Positions 1-5,343 are shown, numbered from the stretch's first letter. The stretch is 6,069 nt of DNA from Candidatus Altarchaeales archaeon (GCA_016867655.1 VGJA01000064.1:1-6069); one strand, 5' to 3'. A program made the numbers and translations. The notes: generated by a model from the letters alone, not told the origin.

Positions 1-354
1 ATAAGGCATGAAGCCAGGAAGATTGAGGACGAGCTTAAAAAGCCGAGAAACTGCCCCCAATGCGGAAAACTTAAAGTAAAGAGGAAGGCTGCTGGAATAT
101 GGGTTTGTAGTTCATGCAATCTCGTTTTTGCTGGCGGAGCTTACATGCCCCACGCAGTCAAAAAGACTGCCGAGGAGTTGGAGGAAAAAGTGGCTCGAGT
201 TGAGGCTCCAAAAAAAGTTCCCAAGGAAAGGCAGGAAAAAAAGCCTGAAGAAAAAGTTGAGGTTGCAGAAAAATCAAAACCGGGAACGGAAGACCGAAAA
301 CTGAAACCCCGTGAAAACCGGAAACCGAAAGCAAAAAAGGAGGAGCAAGAATGA
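1..354 (+). CDS. rpl37ae: Large ribosomal subunit protein eL43 (L37Ae), 5'-truncated, with charged C-terminal tail
   Basis: The reading frame is open from base 1 and ends at TGA 352-354, giving 117 residues; the start lies before the window. The protein is a zinc-ribbon component of the large ribosomal subunit. The ribbon is visible as CPQCG (residues 18-22 of the fragment), a [10 protein letters not shown] stretch, CSSC (36-39) and the family signature FAGGAY (43-48). In most archaea the protein ends soon after FAGGAY. Here about 69 further residues follow, roughly half Lys or Glu with several Arg and Pro and no hydrophobic core, so the tail is probably disordered. Its stop overlaps the rpo12 start (ATGA), which fits an operon with rpo12 and pcc1. 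Identity of the zinc ribbon is firm; a function for the tail is unknown. Confidence 0.93.
   Translation: MRHEARKIEDELKKPRNCPQCGKLKVKRKAAGIWVCSSCNLVFAGGAYMPHAVKKTAEELEEKVARVEAPKKVPKERQEKKPEEKVEVAEKSKPGTEDRKLKPRENRKPKAKKEEQE
339..344 (+). promoter_or_regulatory. Shine-Dalgarno site of rpo12
   Basis: GGAGGA lies inside the 3' end of the eL43 gene, six bases before the ATG at 351. It is a near-perfect match to the archaeal 16S 3' end and supports translation of rpo12 from this short ORF. Confidence 0.8.
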
Positions 355-500
355 GCTACGTTTGCATTGAATGCGGCCATGAGGTGGACTACGACTATTT
401 GGTGAAAAACAAGCTGAAGTGCACCAAATGTCGCGAGAAGCGTTCAAACATCTGGGTGAAAAAGAGGCCTCCAGTAAGCAAGACCGTCATTGCCAGATGA
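351..500 (+). CDS. rpo12: DNA-directed RNA polymerase subunit Rpo12 (RpoP, Rpb12/Rpc10-like), 49 aa
   Basis: This 49-residue gene is easily missed because of its length. It encodes the small zinc-binding subunit of archaeal RNA polymerase, which helps hold the Rpo3/Rpo10/Rpo2 assembly platform together. The sequence shows a CIEC knuckle (Cys5, Cys8) followed by E-V-D, a second knuckle CTKC (Cys24, Cys27), and the basic tail KKRPP...KTVIAR (37-49), matching the usual Rpo12 ending with a K-RP motif followed by basic residues. The common Gly and Arg-Ile after the second knuckle are replaced by REKRSNIW, a modest deviation. The start is fixed by a strong GGAGGA site and an ATGA overlap with rpl37ae. 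Its TGA overlaps the ATG of pcc1 in the same way, so the three genes are probably co-translated. Confidence 0.93.
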   Translation: MSYVCIECGHEVDYDYLVKNKLKCTKCREKRSNIWVKKRPPVSKTVIAR

Positions 501-724
501 ATACCCTGGAAGCTGAGTTCACGCTGACTGAAGAAAAAGCCAAGATAATAGCTGATTCTCTGGAACTGGAGTCCAGGGAAAACAAGAACGAACGTTCCAA
601 AACCAAAGTATCCTACGAAGGAAAGAAACTAAATCTGAAAATAGAATCTCCAGACCTGCACGCACTAAGAGCTGCAGTAAACACCTACTTCAAATGGATA
701 ATAATGGGCGATGAACTCGCCTGA
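497..724 (+). CDS. pcc1: KEOPS complex subunit Pcc1, 75 aa
   Basis: Pcc1 is the small dimerisation subunit of KEOPS, which works with Kae1, Bud32 and Cgi121 to make the t6A modification at position 37 of ANN-decoding tRNAs. The sequence fits the family: an N-terminal strand LEAEFTLT, a helix with AKIIADSLELE (15-25), a charged strand pair (KTKVSYEGKKLNLKIE, 35-50) and the hallmark helix DLHALRAAVNTYFKW (53-67). Length is typical at about 75-90 aa. An in-frame ATG exists at 419, but it lies deep inside rpo12; the ATG at 497 overlaps the rpo12 stop (ATGA) and gives the normal N terminus. No strong Shine-Dalgarno is visible, so translational coupling is likely. The gene ends 12 bp from the convergent ZIP gene. 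Confidence 0.9.
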   Translation: MNTLEAEFTLTEEKAKIIADSLELESRENKNERSKTKVSYEGKKLNLKIESPDLHALRAAVNTYFKWIIMGDELA

Positions 725-725
725 A

Positions 726-735
726 TTTTTCTTTT
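726..735 (+). terminator. Oligo-T terminator after pcc1
   Basis: TTTTTCTTTT follows the pcc1 stop by one base and fills the 12-bp gap before the convergent ZIP gene. Archaeal polymerase terminates at such T tracts; no hairpin is needed or seen. A further T5 at 742-746 could add to it. Confidence 0.5.
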
Positions 736-736
736 G

Positions 737-1513
737 CTAGATTTTTGGCGTGAGCACGATTGATGTCAGTGCCATCACCAACATTCCGATGAACAGTCCA
801 AGTATTGCGAGGTGTTGGGTGCGGTCTTCCCTGTGTTTGTAGACATAGGGTAAGAGTTCGTCAAAGCTTATGAAAATCATGATTCCAGCGACTGCCGAGA
901 GAATAATCCCCAGTGTGAATGGACTCAGGAAGTCGTGCAGGAACAGCAGGCTCACGACCGCGCCTATGGGTTCGACAATGCCTGAGAGAAAGGCGTAGTA
1001 AAGCGCCTTCTTCCTGTCCCTGGTTGCGTAATACACCGGCATTGAGACTGCAATTCCTTCAGGAATGTTGTGCATTGCAACCGCAAATGCTATCAGAACT
1101 CCCAGCTTAACGTCCAAGATTGAGGAGAATGTGACTGCGATTCCTTCAGGAAAGTTGTGTATTGCAACGCCCAAAACCAGCAGGATTGAGGTTCTTTTAA
1201 TCCTCTCCCTTCTGTTGCACCTGCATGTTTCCTCCTCATAGGTATGAGGTATGAGGACGTCGATAAGGTAAATAATAATTGCGCCTCCGAAAAAACCCAG
1301 TATCGCGTATCCAAAGGTTGTGTTCTTGATTCCCTGAGAGAGCAGTTCAGTGAAAGATATGAAAATCATGGCGCCAGCTGAAAACCCGAAGGCGACGCAC
1401 AAATAACAGAATCTGACTTTCCTCACTGCAAAGGAAATCAAGCCTCCTACAAGGGTTGAAATGCCCGCCAGAAAAGCCAGGAAAACCGGGAATGCATAGG
1501 AAACATCTGTCAT
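737..1513 (-). CDS. zupT: ZIP-family divalent metal (zinc) transporter, ZupT-like, 258 aa
   Basis: This is a polytopic inner-membrane protein of the ZIP family that should import Zn2+ and perhaps other divalent metals into the cytoplasm. About eight hydrophobic segments are visible. The metal site helices are clear: IHNFPEGIAV (118-127) in TM4 and AMHNIPEGIAV (146-156) in TM5, carrying the paired H-N-x-P-E-G motifs, followed by S-GIVEP (177-182) in TM6. FTELL (54-58) and FDELLP (217-222) are also family-typical. A short hydrophilic loop (91-107, PHTYEEETCRCNRRER) separates TM3 and TM4 and has two Cys but few His. Length and motif spacing match bacterial ZupT closely. It is convergent with pcc1 and divergent from pfdB, so it is a single-gene transcript sitting inside an otherwise information-processing neighbourhood. 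Metal specificity is inferred only from family. Confidence 0.95.
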   Translation of the reverse strand: MTDVSYAFPVFLAFLAGISTLVGGLISFAVRKVRFCYLCVAFGFSAGAMIFISFTELLSQGIKNTTFGYAILGFFGGAIIIYLIDVLIPHTYEEETCRCNRRERIKRTSILLVLGVAIHNFPEGIAVTFSSILDVKLGVLIAFAVAMHNIPEGIAVSMPVYYATRDRKKALYYAFLSGIVEPIGAVVSLLFLHDFLSPFTLGIILSAVAGIMIFISFDELLPYVYKHREDRTQHLAILGLFIGMLVMALTSIVLTPKI

Positions 1514-1528
1514 CTTGCTATATCCATT

Positions 1529-1549
1529 GTTTTAAGGCAAAAAATAGGG
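1529..1549 (-). promoter_or_regulatory. Possible promoter of the ZIP gene
   Basis: On the minus strand this region reads CTATTTTTTGCCTTAAAAC, about 34 to 16 bases before the ATG at 1513. Either CTATTTTTTG or CTTAAAAC could act as the TATA box. Neither is a strong consensus, so the exact element is uncertain. Confidence 0.35.
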
Positions 1550-1592
1550 CAGGCGTGCAGTCCCGCGTCCAGTTTGTTGTCCGGTCGTGTGT

Positions 1593-1603
1593 TCTATTTA
1601 AAT
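1593..1603 (+). promoter_or_regulatory. TATA box of prefoldin beta
   Basis: TCTATTTAAAT is centred about 28 bp before the ATG at 1627. That is the usual distance from a TATA box to the transcription start, so the mRNA would be leaderless or nearly so, consistent with no Shine-Dalgarno upstream of the ATG. Confidence 0.6.
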
Positions 1604-1626
1604 GTTTATTCCAATAGTCTAGGGTT

Positions 1627-1971
1627 ATGGACATTCCTCCGCAGGTTCAGGACAAGTTGGCGCAGTTTCAGACGCTTCAGCAGCAGCTTCAGCTTTTGGG
1701 CTTGCAGAAGCAGCAGCTTCTTGTTCAAGGCAATGACGTGGACAATGCTTTAACTGAATTGGGGAAGATTTCTGGGGGGGAGAAGGTTTACAGGGCTGTT
1801 GGCATGCTTTTGATTGAGTCCAGCAAGGGCGAGAGCGAGAAAATGCTGAAAGAAGAGAAGGAGTTGGGCGACACCCGCATCAAGGTTCTTGAAAGGCAGG
1901 AGAAGAAGCTTACCGAAAGGTTTGAGGAACTTCGCAAGGAACTGCAGGCGATGCTCGGCAAGGGCGAGTAG
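1627..1971 (+). CDS. pfdB: Prefoldin subunit beta, 114 aa
   Basis: Prefoldin is the archaeal/eukaryotic jellyfish-shaped chaperone hexamer (two alpha, four beta) that captures unfolded proteins in the cytoplasm and passes them to the thermosome. The N terminus MDIPPQVQDKLAQFQ is the classic beta-subunit opening, followed by a Gln-rich heptad helix (QQQLQLLGLQKQQLL, 18-32), a central hairpin region with VYRAVGMLLIES (54-65), and a second long coiled-coil helix with LERQEKKLTERFEELRKEL (88-106). Length is normal. A seven-G run at 1774-1780 encodes Ser-Gly-Gly without disturbing the frame. It has its own TATA box after the divergent ZIP gene. In many archaea pfdB sits directly with rpl37ae, rpoP and pcc1, so the neighbourhood supports the call. 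Confidence 0.96.
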   Translation: MDIPPQVQDKLAQFQTLQQQLQLLGLQKQQLLVQGNDVDNALTELGKISGGEKVYRAVGMLLIESSKGESEKMLKEEKELGDTRIKVLERQEKKLTERFEELRKELQAMLGKGE

Positions 1972-2041
1972 GGTTGCTGGGACGTTGTTTCTGGGTGGCT
2001 GTTTAAAGTTATTCTAGGCATAAGAGTTTGTTGGGGTGTTG

Positions 2042-2049
2042 TTTTTTTT
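2042..2049 (+). terminator. T8 tract, possible terminator of pfdB
   Basis: A run of eight T lies 70 bp after the pfdB stop, inside the second repeat copy. Oligo-T of this length is sufficient for archaeal termination; no hairpin is apparent. Confidence 0.4.
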
Positions 2050-2119
2050 AGGTGGCTGTTTAAGGTCATTTGGGCATACGGGTTTTGTTGGACGATGGTT
2101 TCCAACTGGTTGTTTAAGG

Positions 2120-2130
2120 TTATTTATTAA
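2120..2130 (+). promoter_or_regulatory. TATA box of the secretion ATPase gene
   Basis: TTATTTATTAA is centred about 26 bp before the ATG at 2151, predicting transcription starting at or just before the start codon. No Shine-Dalgarno is seen, again suggesting a leaderless mRNA. It forms the end of the third tandem repeat. Confidence 0.6.
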
Positions 2131-2150
2131 TGTTGCCATAATTTAACATT

Positions 2151-3641
2151 ATGGTGTTTCAGAATGTGCTTGAGTCCTATGGCTGTGTGAGGATTATAAA
2201 CAGGGGTAGTGACGTTCTTCCAGAGTATTTTGTTGTTTTTCCAGAGCTGAACGAGCAGGAGAAGAATGTTGTTGACAACCCCTACAACATTGTGAAGGAC
2301 TATCGCGAGGTTTTGAAGAACATTGATTCCATGGCGTCTCCAAAGGAGAAGGAAGAGTATGTCAAGAATTACTTGAGGGAGCAGCTTAATCTCGCTGGCA
2401 TTGGAGTGAAAAACCAGGATTATTTGATTACTGCCATAATGGACCAGGTTTTCTTCGGCTATGGGCGTCTGGGTCCTCTTATCAGGGACGAAAGGCTGGA
2501 AGAAATTATGATAAACGGCGTTGAGAGCAATGTTTTTGTTGTGCACAGAAAGTATGGCATGTGCAAGACCAACATAAAGTTTGAGAGCAAGGAGTCTTTG
2601 ACTGAGATAATACACTGGCTTTCAAGTTATGTGGGAAGAGAAATCAACGAAGAGAGGCCTTTGCTTGATGCGCATATGCCCGATGGTAGTAGGGCGAATG
2701 TTGCTATTCCGCCTGCTGCGCCCTACGGGCCGGCGATAACGGTGAGAAAGTTCAAGAAGGTGCCCTATAACGTGATAGATTTGATTAAGTTTGGGAGTCT
2801 GACAACGGAGTTGACTGCCTTTCTGTGGCTTTGCATTGAAGGACTTGGGATACACCCTATAAACATGCTGATTTCAGGGGGCGCTGGCAGCGGCAAGACG
2901 ACTTTGCTTAACGCCTTAGCAATGTTCGTCCCCTACACAGAGCGTATTGTTACAGTAGAAGACACTTTGGAGTTGAACTTCAACTTCATCGACAACTGGG
3001 TTCCTTTGGAGGCGATGCCAGCAGTGTTGGATGTTCACACCTCAAGACTTGACATGGAGATGTTGCTGAAGAATGCGCTGAGGATGCGTCCAGACAGAGT
3101 TATTGTCGGCGAAGTGAGGGGCCAGGAGGCTGAGACATTGATGGTTGCCATGGACATCGGCTTGAAGGGCAGTATGGGCACAATACATGCGAATAATGCC
3201 AGGGAAACAACCTTAAGACTTATGGACGAACCCATGTCAGTGCCTTTGAGAATGATACCTATGATAGACATAATAGTGGTGATGAACCGCATTTTCGACC
3301 GAAGGAGGGGCCTGCTGAGAAGAGTCACACAGGTTGCTGAGATAACCGGCATTGAGGGTAGTGTAATCCAAATGGGCGACATATACAAGTGGGACATGCA
3401 GTTGGACCAGATAAGCAGGACTGCGTATCCCATACTGTTGTTGGACAAGGTGGCTGAAGCCTGCAATATTCCCAAAAAGAGGATTCAGACCGAGCTGCTT
3501 GTCAGAGAGAAGGTGCTGCAGTATATGGTGAACAAGGACATAAGGGACAACAACCGGGTGTTGGATTTATTCCAGAAGTATCACGTGAGCCCGCAGCTGG
3601 TGATAGACGAGATAAAGAAGAATGAAGTTAAGGAGCAGTAA
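2151..3641 (+). CDS. Type II/IV secretion system (archaeal type IV pilus/Tad-like) ATPase, 496 aa
   Basis: This is a hexameric GspE/TadA/VirB11-superfamily ATPase that would power assembly of type IV pilus-like filaments at the cytoplasmic membrane. Residues 1 to about 100 form a variable N-terminal region; about 104-205 match the N-terminal ATPase subdomain (GYGRLGPLIRDERLEEIMING; later DAHMPDGSRANVAIPP). The RecA-like core has Walker A GGAGSGKTT (243-251), the Asp box VTVEDTLEL (267-275), Walker B region PDRVIVGEVRG (314-324) and the His box GSMGTIHANNA (340-350). Residues 390-496 form the C-terminal region usual in archaeal members, including LREV-type helices up to QLVIDEIKKNE. Length fits archaeal pilus ATPases. 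The pair gene for a TadC/FlaJ-like membrane platform is not in the window; hisE follows convergently. Whether it drives pili or another filament cannot be told from sequence alone. Confidence 0.95.
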   Translation: MVFQNVLESYGCVRIINRGSDVLPEYFVVFPELNEQEKNVVDNPYNIVKDYREVLKNIDSMASPKEKEEYVKNYLREQLNLAGIGVKNQDYLITAIMDQVFFGYGRLGPLIRDERLEEIMINGVESNVFVVHRKYGMCKTNIKFESKESLTEIIHWLSSYVGREINEERPLLDAHMPDGSRANVAIPPAAPYGPAITVRKFKKVPYNVIDLIKFGSLTTELTAFLWLCIEGLGIHPINMLISGGAGSGKTTLLNALAMFVPYTERIVTVEDTLELNFNFIDNWVPLEAMPAVLDVHTSRLDMEMLLKNALRMRPDRVIVGEVRGQEAETLMVAMDIGLKGSMGTIHANNARETTLRLMDEPMSVPLRMIPMIDIIVVMNRIFDRRRGLLRRVTQVAEITGIEGSVIQMGDIYKWDMQLDQISRTAYPILLLDKVAEACNIPKKRIQTELLVREKVLQYMVNKDIRDNNRVLDLFQKYHVSPQLVIDEIKKNEVKEQ

Positions 3642-3865
3642 TATTCTCTTGTCTTGAATGTTCTTTCATCTTGTCTTACAATCGGTTGATAATAGATGGG
3701 GCAAAGAGGAAGGACTTTTGGTTTTACTGATTTTGTTGTTTGGAATGTTTTTTCATCCTGTCTTACAATCAGTTGGTTATGAACGAGATAAAAAAGAATG
3801 ACTTTTTTTGGGTAAGATTGTCAGTGACCTTTTTGTTTTGAGTGTTTCTTCATCCTGCCTTCCAG
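3594..3865 (+). repeat. Three tandem about 88-bp units joining copies of the ATPase 3' end and the hisE 3' end
   Basis: Units begin at about 3594, 3683 and 3770. Each starts with a version of the last ATPase codons: QLVIDEIKKNE in the real gene (3594), RLIIDGAKRKD (3683) and QLVMNEIKKND (3770). The nucleotide match of the first to the third is 27 of 33. Each continues about 60-70 bp later into a version of the hisE 3' end on the minus strand: KMKEHSRQEN (around 3656), RMKKHSKQQNQ-stop (around 3743) and the real RMKKHSKQKGH-stop (around 3840). The first two of these match at 30 of 33 bases (from 3656 and 3743). The first unit is therefore attached to the real ATPase gene and the last to the real hisE gene, as a tandem triplication of the gene junction would leave. 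Confidence 0.8.
3803..3809 (+). terminator. T7 tract, possible terminator for the ATPase transcript
   Basis: Seven T residues lie 162 bp after the ATPase stop. T-rich stretches at 3715-3740 may act earlier. On the opposite strand the A6 run at 3790-3795 gives T6 downstream of hisE, so this spot could stop transcripts from both sides. Confidence 0.35.
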
Positions 3866-4126
3866 CTCAACTAGGACGTCGTTGAATTTCGCATCTCTTG
3901 CAGCCAGGTAGATCATCATGTGGTAAATCAAGTCTGCTGTCTCCCATTCCACTGAATCCTTGCCTTTGGCTTTTCCGGACTTCAAGAGTTCCCTGCATTC
4001 CTCAAGTATTTTTTTCTCAAGCTTCTTTTTGTCTTTAAGCATTTTGCAGGTGTAGGAGCCTTCAATCGGGTTTTTCTTGCGGTCTTCTATTATCACCCAA
4101 AGTTTCTCGAGGACTTTTGTCTTCAC
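3821..4126 (-). CDS. hisE: Phosphoribosyl-ATP pyrophosphohydrolase HisE, 101 aa
   Basis: HisE hydrolyses phosphoribosyl-ATP to phosphoribosyl-AMP and pyrophosphate, the second step of histidine synthesis. It is an all-helical MazG-like protein. The sequence shows LEKLWVIIEDRKKNPIEGSYTCKML (6-30), the metal-binding EECRE helix (42-46) and the EWETADLIYHMMIYLAA helix (60-76) with E62, D65 and H69 in family positions. The frame stays open up to 4228, but that extension is hisI read out of frame. The GTG at 4126 gives the expected length and N terminus, overlaps the hisI stop as GTGA and has GAGGT nine bases upstream. The tail RMKKHSKQKGH lies within the last unit of the tandem repeat. It makes substrate for HisI, encoded just upstream. 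Confidence 0.93.
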   Translation of the reverse strand: MKTKVLEKLWVIIEDRKKNPIEGSYTCKMLKDKKKLEKKILEECRELLKSGKAKGKDSVEWETADLIYHMMIYLAARDAKFNDVLVELEGRMKKHSKQKGH

Positions 4127-4527
4127 TTCTTGTATACCTCGTTTGGGTTGAACAGTTTCTCTCCTATAGTCTTGAGGACGCCCTTGCTGTTTTTCCTGTA
4201 GAAGCAGCTTCGGTAGCCTTCGTGGCATGCTCCCCCCTTCTGCTCGATTTTAAGCAACAGTGCGTCCATGTCGCAGTCCACAAAAAGCTCCTTCACCTTC
4301 TGAAAGTTTCCAGAGGATTCGCCCTTAAGCCAGATTTTGTTTCTGGAAGTTGAGTAATAGTGGACTTTTCCGGTTTCAAGGGTTTTTTCGAAAGCTTCCT
4401 GGTTCATGAAGGCTGTCATCAAGACTTCCCCGGTTTTGTAGTCCTGGGTTATGGCTAGCACTAAACCGCCTATGCCGTCTATTGAACGCTTCTTCAGTGT
4501 ATTCCAGTTTAGTTTCTCCTCTGCCAT
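4123..4527 (-). CDS. hisI: Phosphoribosyl-AMP cyclohydrolase HisI, 134 aa
   Basis: HisI opens the adenine ring of phosphoribosyl-AMP to give ProFAR, the third step of histidine synthesis, in the cytoplasm. The family core is complete: YYSTSRNKIWLKGESSGN (57-74), then VDCDMDALL (83-91) with the Asp-rich Mg site, and the Zn cysteines Cys85, Cys101 (GGACHEGYRSCF) and Cys108 at the canonical spacing of 16 and 7 residues. N-terminal LAITQDYKTGEVLMTAFMNQEAF (24-46) also matches. Length is normal for a stand-alone HisI. hisI and hisE, often fused in bacteria, are separate here but overlap by four bases and must share one transcript. The ATG at 4527 is preceded by a TATA-like box about 30 bp upstream, suggesting a leaderless message. 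Confidence 0.97.
   Translation of the reverse strand: MAEEKLNWNTLKKRSIDGIGGLVLAITQDYKTGEVLMTAFMNQEAFEKTLETGKVHYYSTSRNKIWLKGESSGNFQKVKELFVDCDMDALLLKIEQKGGACHEGYRSCFYRKNSKGVLKTIGEKLFNPNEVYKK
4136..4140 (-). promoter_or_regulatory. Shine-Dalgarno site of hisE
   Basis: GAGGT on the minus strand, nine bases before the GTG at 4126 and inside the hisI 3' end. It supports GTG as the hisE start. Confidence 0.55.
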
Positions 4528-4532
4528 AAGTT

Positions 4533-4544
4533 CTTATTATTAAG
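4533..4544 (+). promoter_or_regulatory. TATA-like box for aIF1A
   Basis: CTTATTATTAAG is centred about 30 bp before the ATG at 4569. It lies in the 41-bp spacer shared with the divergent hisI gene. No Shine-Dalgarno precedes the ATG, so a leaderless transcript is likely. Confidence 0.5.
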
Positions 4545-4552
4545 CCTTATTC

Positions 4553-4562
4553 CTTAATTAAT
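4553..4562 (-). promoter_or_regulatory. TATA-like box for hisI
   Basis: On the minus strand ATTAATTAAG is centred about 30 bp before the hisI ATG at 4527. It lies about 20 bp from the aIF1A box, and each box overlaps the region where the other gene's transcription would begin. Confidence 0.5.
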
Positions 4563-4568
4563 AGCACG

Positions 4569-4895
4569 ATGTTTAAGCAGGAAGACGAGGAAGTGTCTGT
4601 GACTCCGGAAGGTGTTCCCATAGTCAGAGTCAGGACTCCGAGGGGCAGGCAGCTTCTGGGGGAGGTGGAGCAGCTTTTGGGCGACCGTAGGATGAGCGTC
4701 AAATGCACTGACGGCCATGTTCGCCTGTGTCGTATTCCAGGGAAAGTCCGGAGGAGGATTTGGATTAAGGAGGGTGATATACTGCTGGTTGAGCCTTGGA
4801 CTGTGCAGACTAACGAGAAGGGCGACGTCTTGTGGCGTTACACCCCCCAGCAGGCCGAATGGCTGGAGCGCAAGGGTTTTCTAAGAGGGTTGTAA
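4569..4895 (+). CDS. eif1a: Translation initiation factor aIF1A, 108 aa
   Basis: aIF1A is the archaeal counterpart of bacterial IF1 and eukaryotic eIF1A. It binds the small subunit A site and helps start-codon selection and initiator tRNA placement. The OB fold is clear: VRVRTPRGRQLLGEVEQLLGD (residues 19-39), MSVKCTDGHVRLCRIPGK (42-59), then RRRIWIKEGDILLVEPW (61-77), a nearly invariant family block. The C-terminal helix YTPQQAEWLERKGFL (91-105) is also typical. The acidic N terminus (QEDEE) is shorter than in eukaryotes, as usual in archaea. It diverges from hisI and is followed after 11 bp by the DUF371 gene, probably on the same transcript. Confidence 0.96.
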   Translation: MFKQEDEEVSVTPEGVPIVRVRTPRGRQLLGEVEQLLGDRRMSVKCTDGHVRLCRIPGKVRRRIWIKEGDILLVEPWTVQTNEKGDVLWRYTPQQAEWLERKGFLRGL

Positions 4896-4906
4896 GCGGT
4901 TTCCAA

Positions 4907-5320
4907 ATGGAAGAAGTTATTCATGCTAGAGGGCATTTCAACGTGAGGTCGAGGCATGAGACCACTTTTGAAGTCACCAGGGAAACGCACTTGACCCCCA
5001 GGGGGGACTGCATTATTGCCGTTGCAGCGGACAAAGGAATGGACGATCTTTCTGAAGAATTCAAGAAAAAATTGAGGGATGACAACGCAACACTGGAGAT
5101 TACTGTGGAGTGCAATGGAATACAGGAAAAAGTGATTGCGCATGGTTCAAGGCAGTTGATACTGAAGCATCCAACCGACATGGTTGTGAGGAAAAGCGAA
5201 TTCATAGACGGAAGGACATTGGCAATCAAGGCAAGCAAGTCAGCCAAAGAATTCAATAGAAAACTGGTTGGAGAACTGAAGAAAGATGTTGTAGTGAAAG
5301 TCACGTTGCGCTTAAAGTAG
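4907..5320 (+). CDS. DUF371 family protein, function unknown, 137 aa
   Basis: This matches the archaeal DUF371 family. Signatures visible are ARGHFNV (7-13) followed by HETTFEVT (17-24), the block LTPRGDCIIAVAADK (29-43), HGSRQLIL (79-86) and VVRKSEFIDGRTLAIKASKSA (93-113). Length is normal. The polar conserved residues (R8, G9, H10, N12, H17, T20, E22, D34, C35, D42) resemble a ligand or metal site, but this is inference. There is no signal peptide or membrane segment. The frame stays open to an ATG at 4832 inside aIF1A; the ATG at 4907 gives the family's usual N terminus and an 11-bp gap after aIF1A. No convincing Shine-Dalgarno lies near it. The position after aIF1A hints at, but does not show, a translation-linked role. 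Confidence 0.88.
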   Translation: MEEVIHARGHFNVRSRHETTFEVTRETHLTPRGDCIIAVAADKGMDDLSEEFKKKLRDDNATLEITVECNGIQEKVIAHGSRQLILKHPTDMVVRKSEFIDGRTLAIKASKSAKEFNRKLVGELKKDVVVKVTLRLK

Positions 5321-5343
5321 TGCAGTTGAATAATTACTTGCTT

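Larger units (their letters stand above)
1972..2131 (+). repeat. Three degenerate tandem repeats (about 54-57 bp) between pfdB and the secretion ATPase gene
   Basis: The spacer contains three diverged copies of one unit. Each has a G/T-rich first half resembling GTTG-TGG-GTTGTTT, then a conserved core: TGGCTGTTTAAAGTTATT (1996-2013), TGGCTGTTTAAGGTCATT (2053-2070), TGGTTGTTTAAGGTTATT (2107-2124). The GTTTAA anchors are at 2001, 2058 and 2112, so the periods are 57 and 54 bp. The first two copies also share GGCATA just after the core. The third copy runs into the TATA box of the downstream gene, so the unit probably began as that promoter region. No credible gene lies here. Confidence 0.75.

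Noticed and set aside
419..496. Earlier in-frame ATG for pcc1
   Set aside because: It lies inside rpo12 in another frame and would add 26 residues not seen in Pcc1 proteins; ATG 497 overlaps the rpo12 stop.
1774..1780. Seven-G run as a frameshift site in prefoldin beta
   Set aside because: The frame before and after it gives a normal prefoldin sequence, so no shift is needed.
1788..2105. Minus-strand open frame with repeated T-L-N-S-H peptides
   Set aside because: The peptide repeats merely reflect the 57-bp DNA repeat in the spacer; the rest is antisense to prefoldin beta.
2127..2615. Minus-strand open frame of 162 codons near the start of the secretion ATPase gene
   Set aside because: It is antisense to strongly conserved coding sequence and has no family-like features.
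3594..3865. CRISPR array
   Set aside because: The units are degenerate, adjoin without unique spacers of constant size, and include ends of flanking genes.
4123..4228. hisI and hisE as one hisIE fusion broken by a frameshift
   Set aside because: The GTGA overlap, a GAGGT site before the GTG and normal lengths of both proteins fit two separate genes, which is common in archaea.
4117..4353. Plus-strand open frame opposite hisI
   Set aside because: hisI on the other strand has all its catalytic and zinc residues; this frame is a shadow.
4832..4906. N-terminal extension of DUF371 starting inside aIF1A
   Set aside because: The extra residues are aIF1A read out of frame; the family N terminus starts at ATG 4907.
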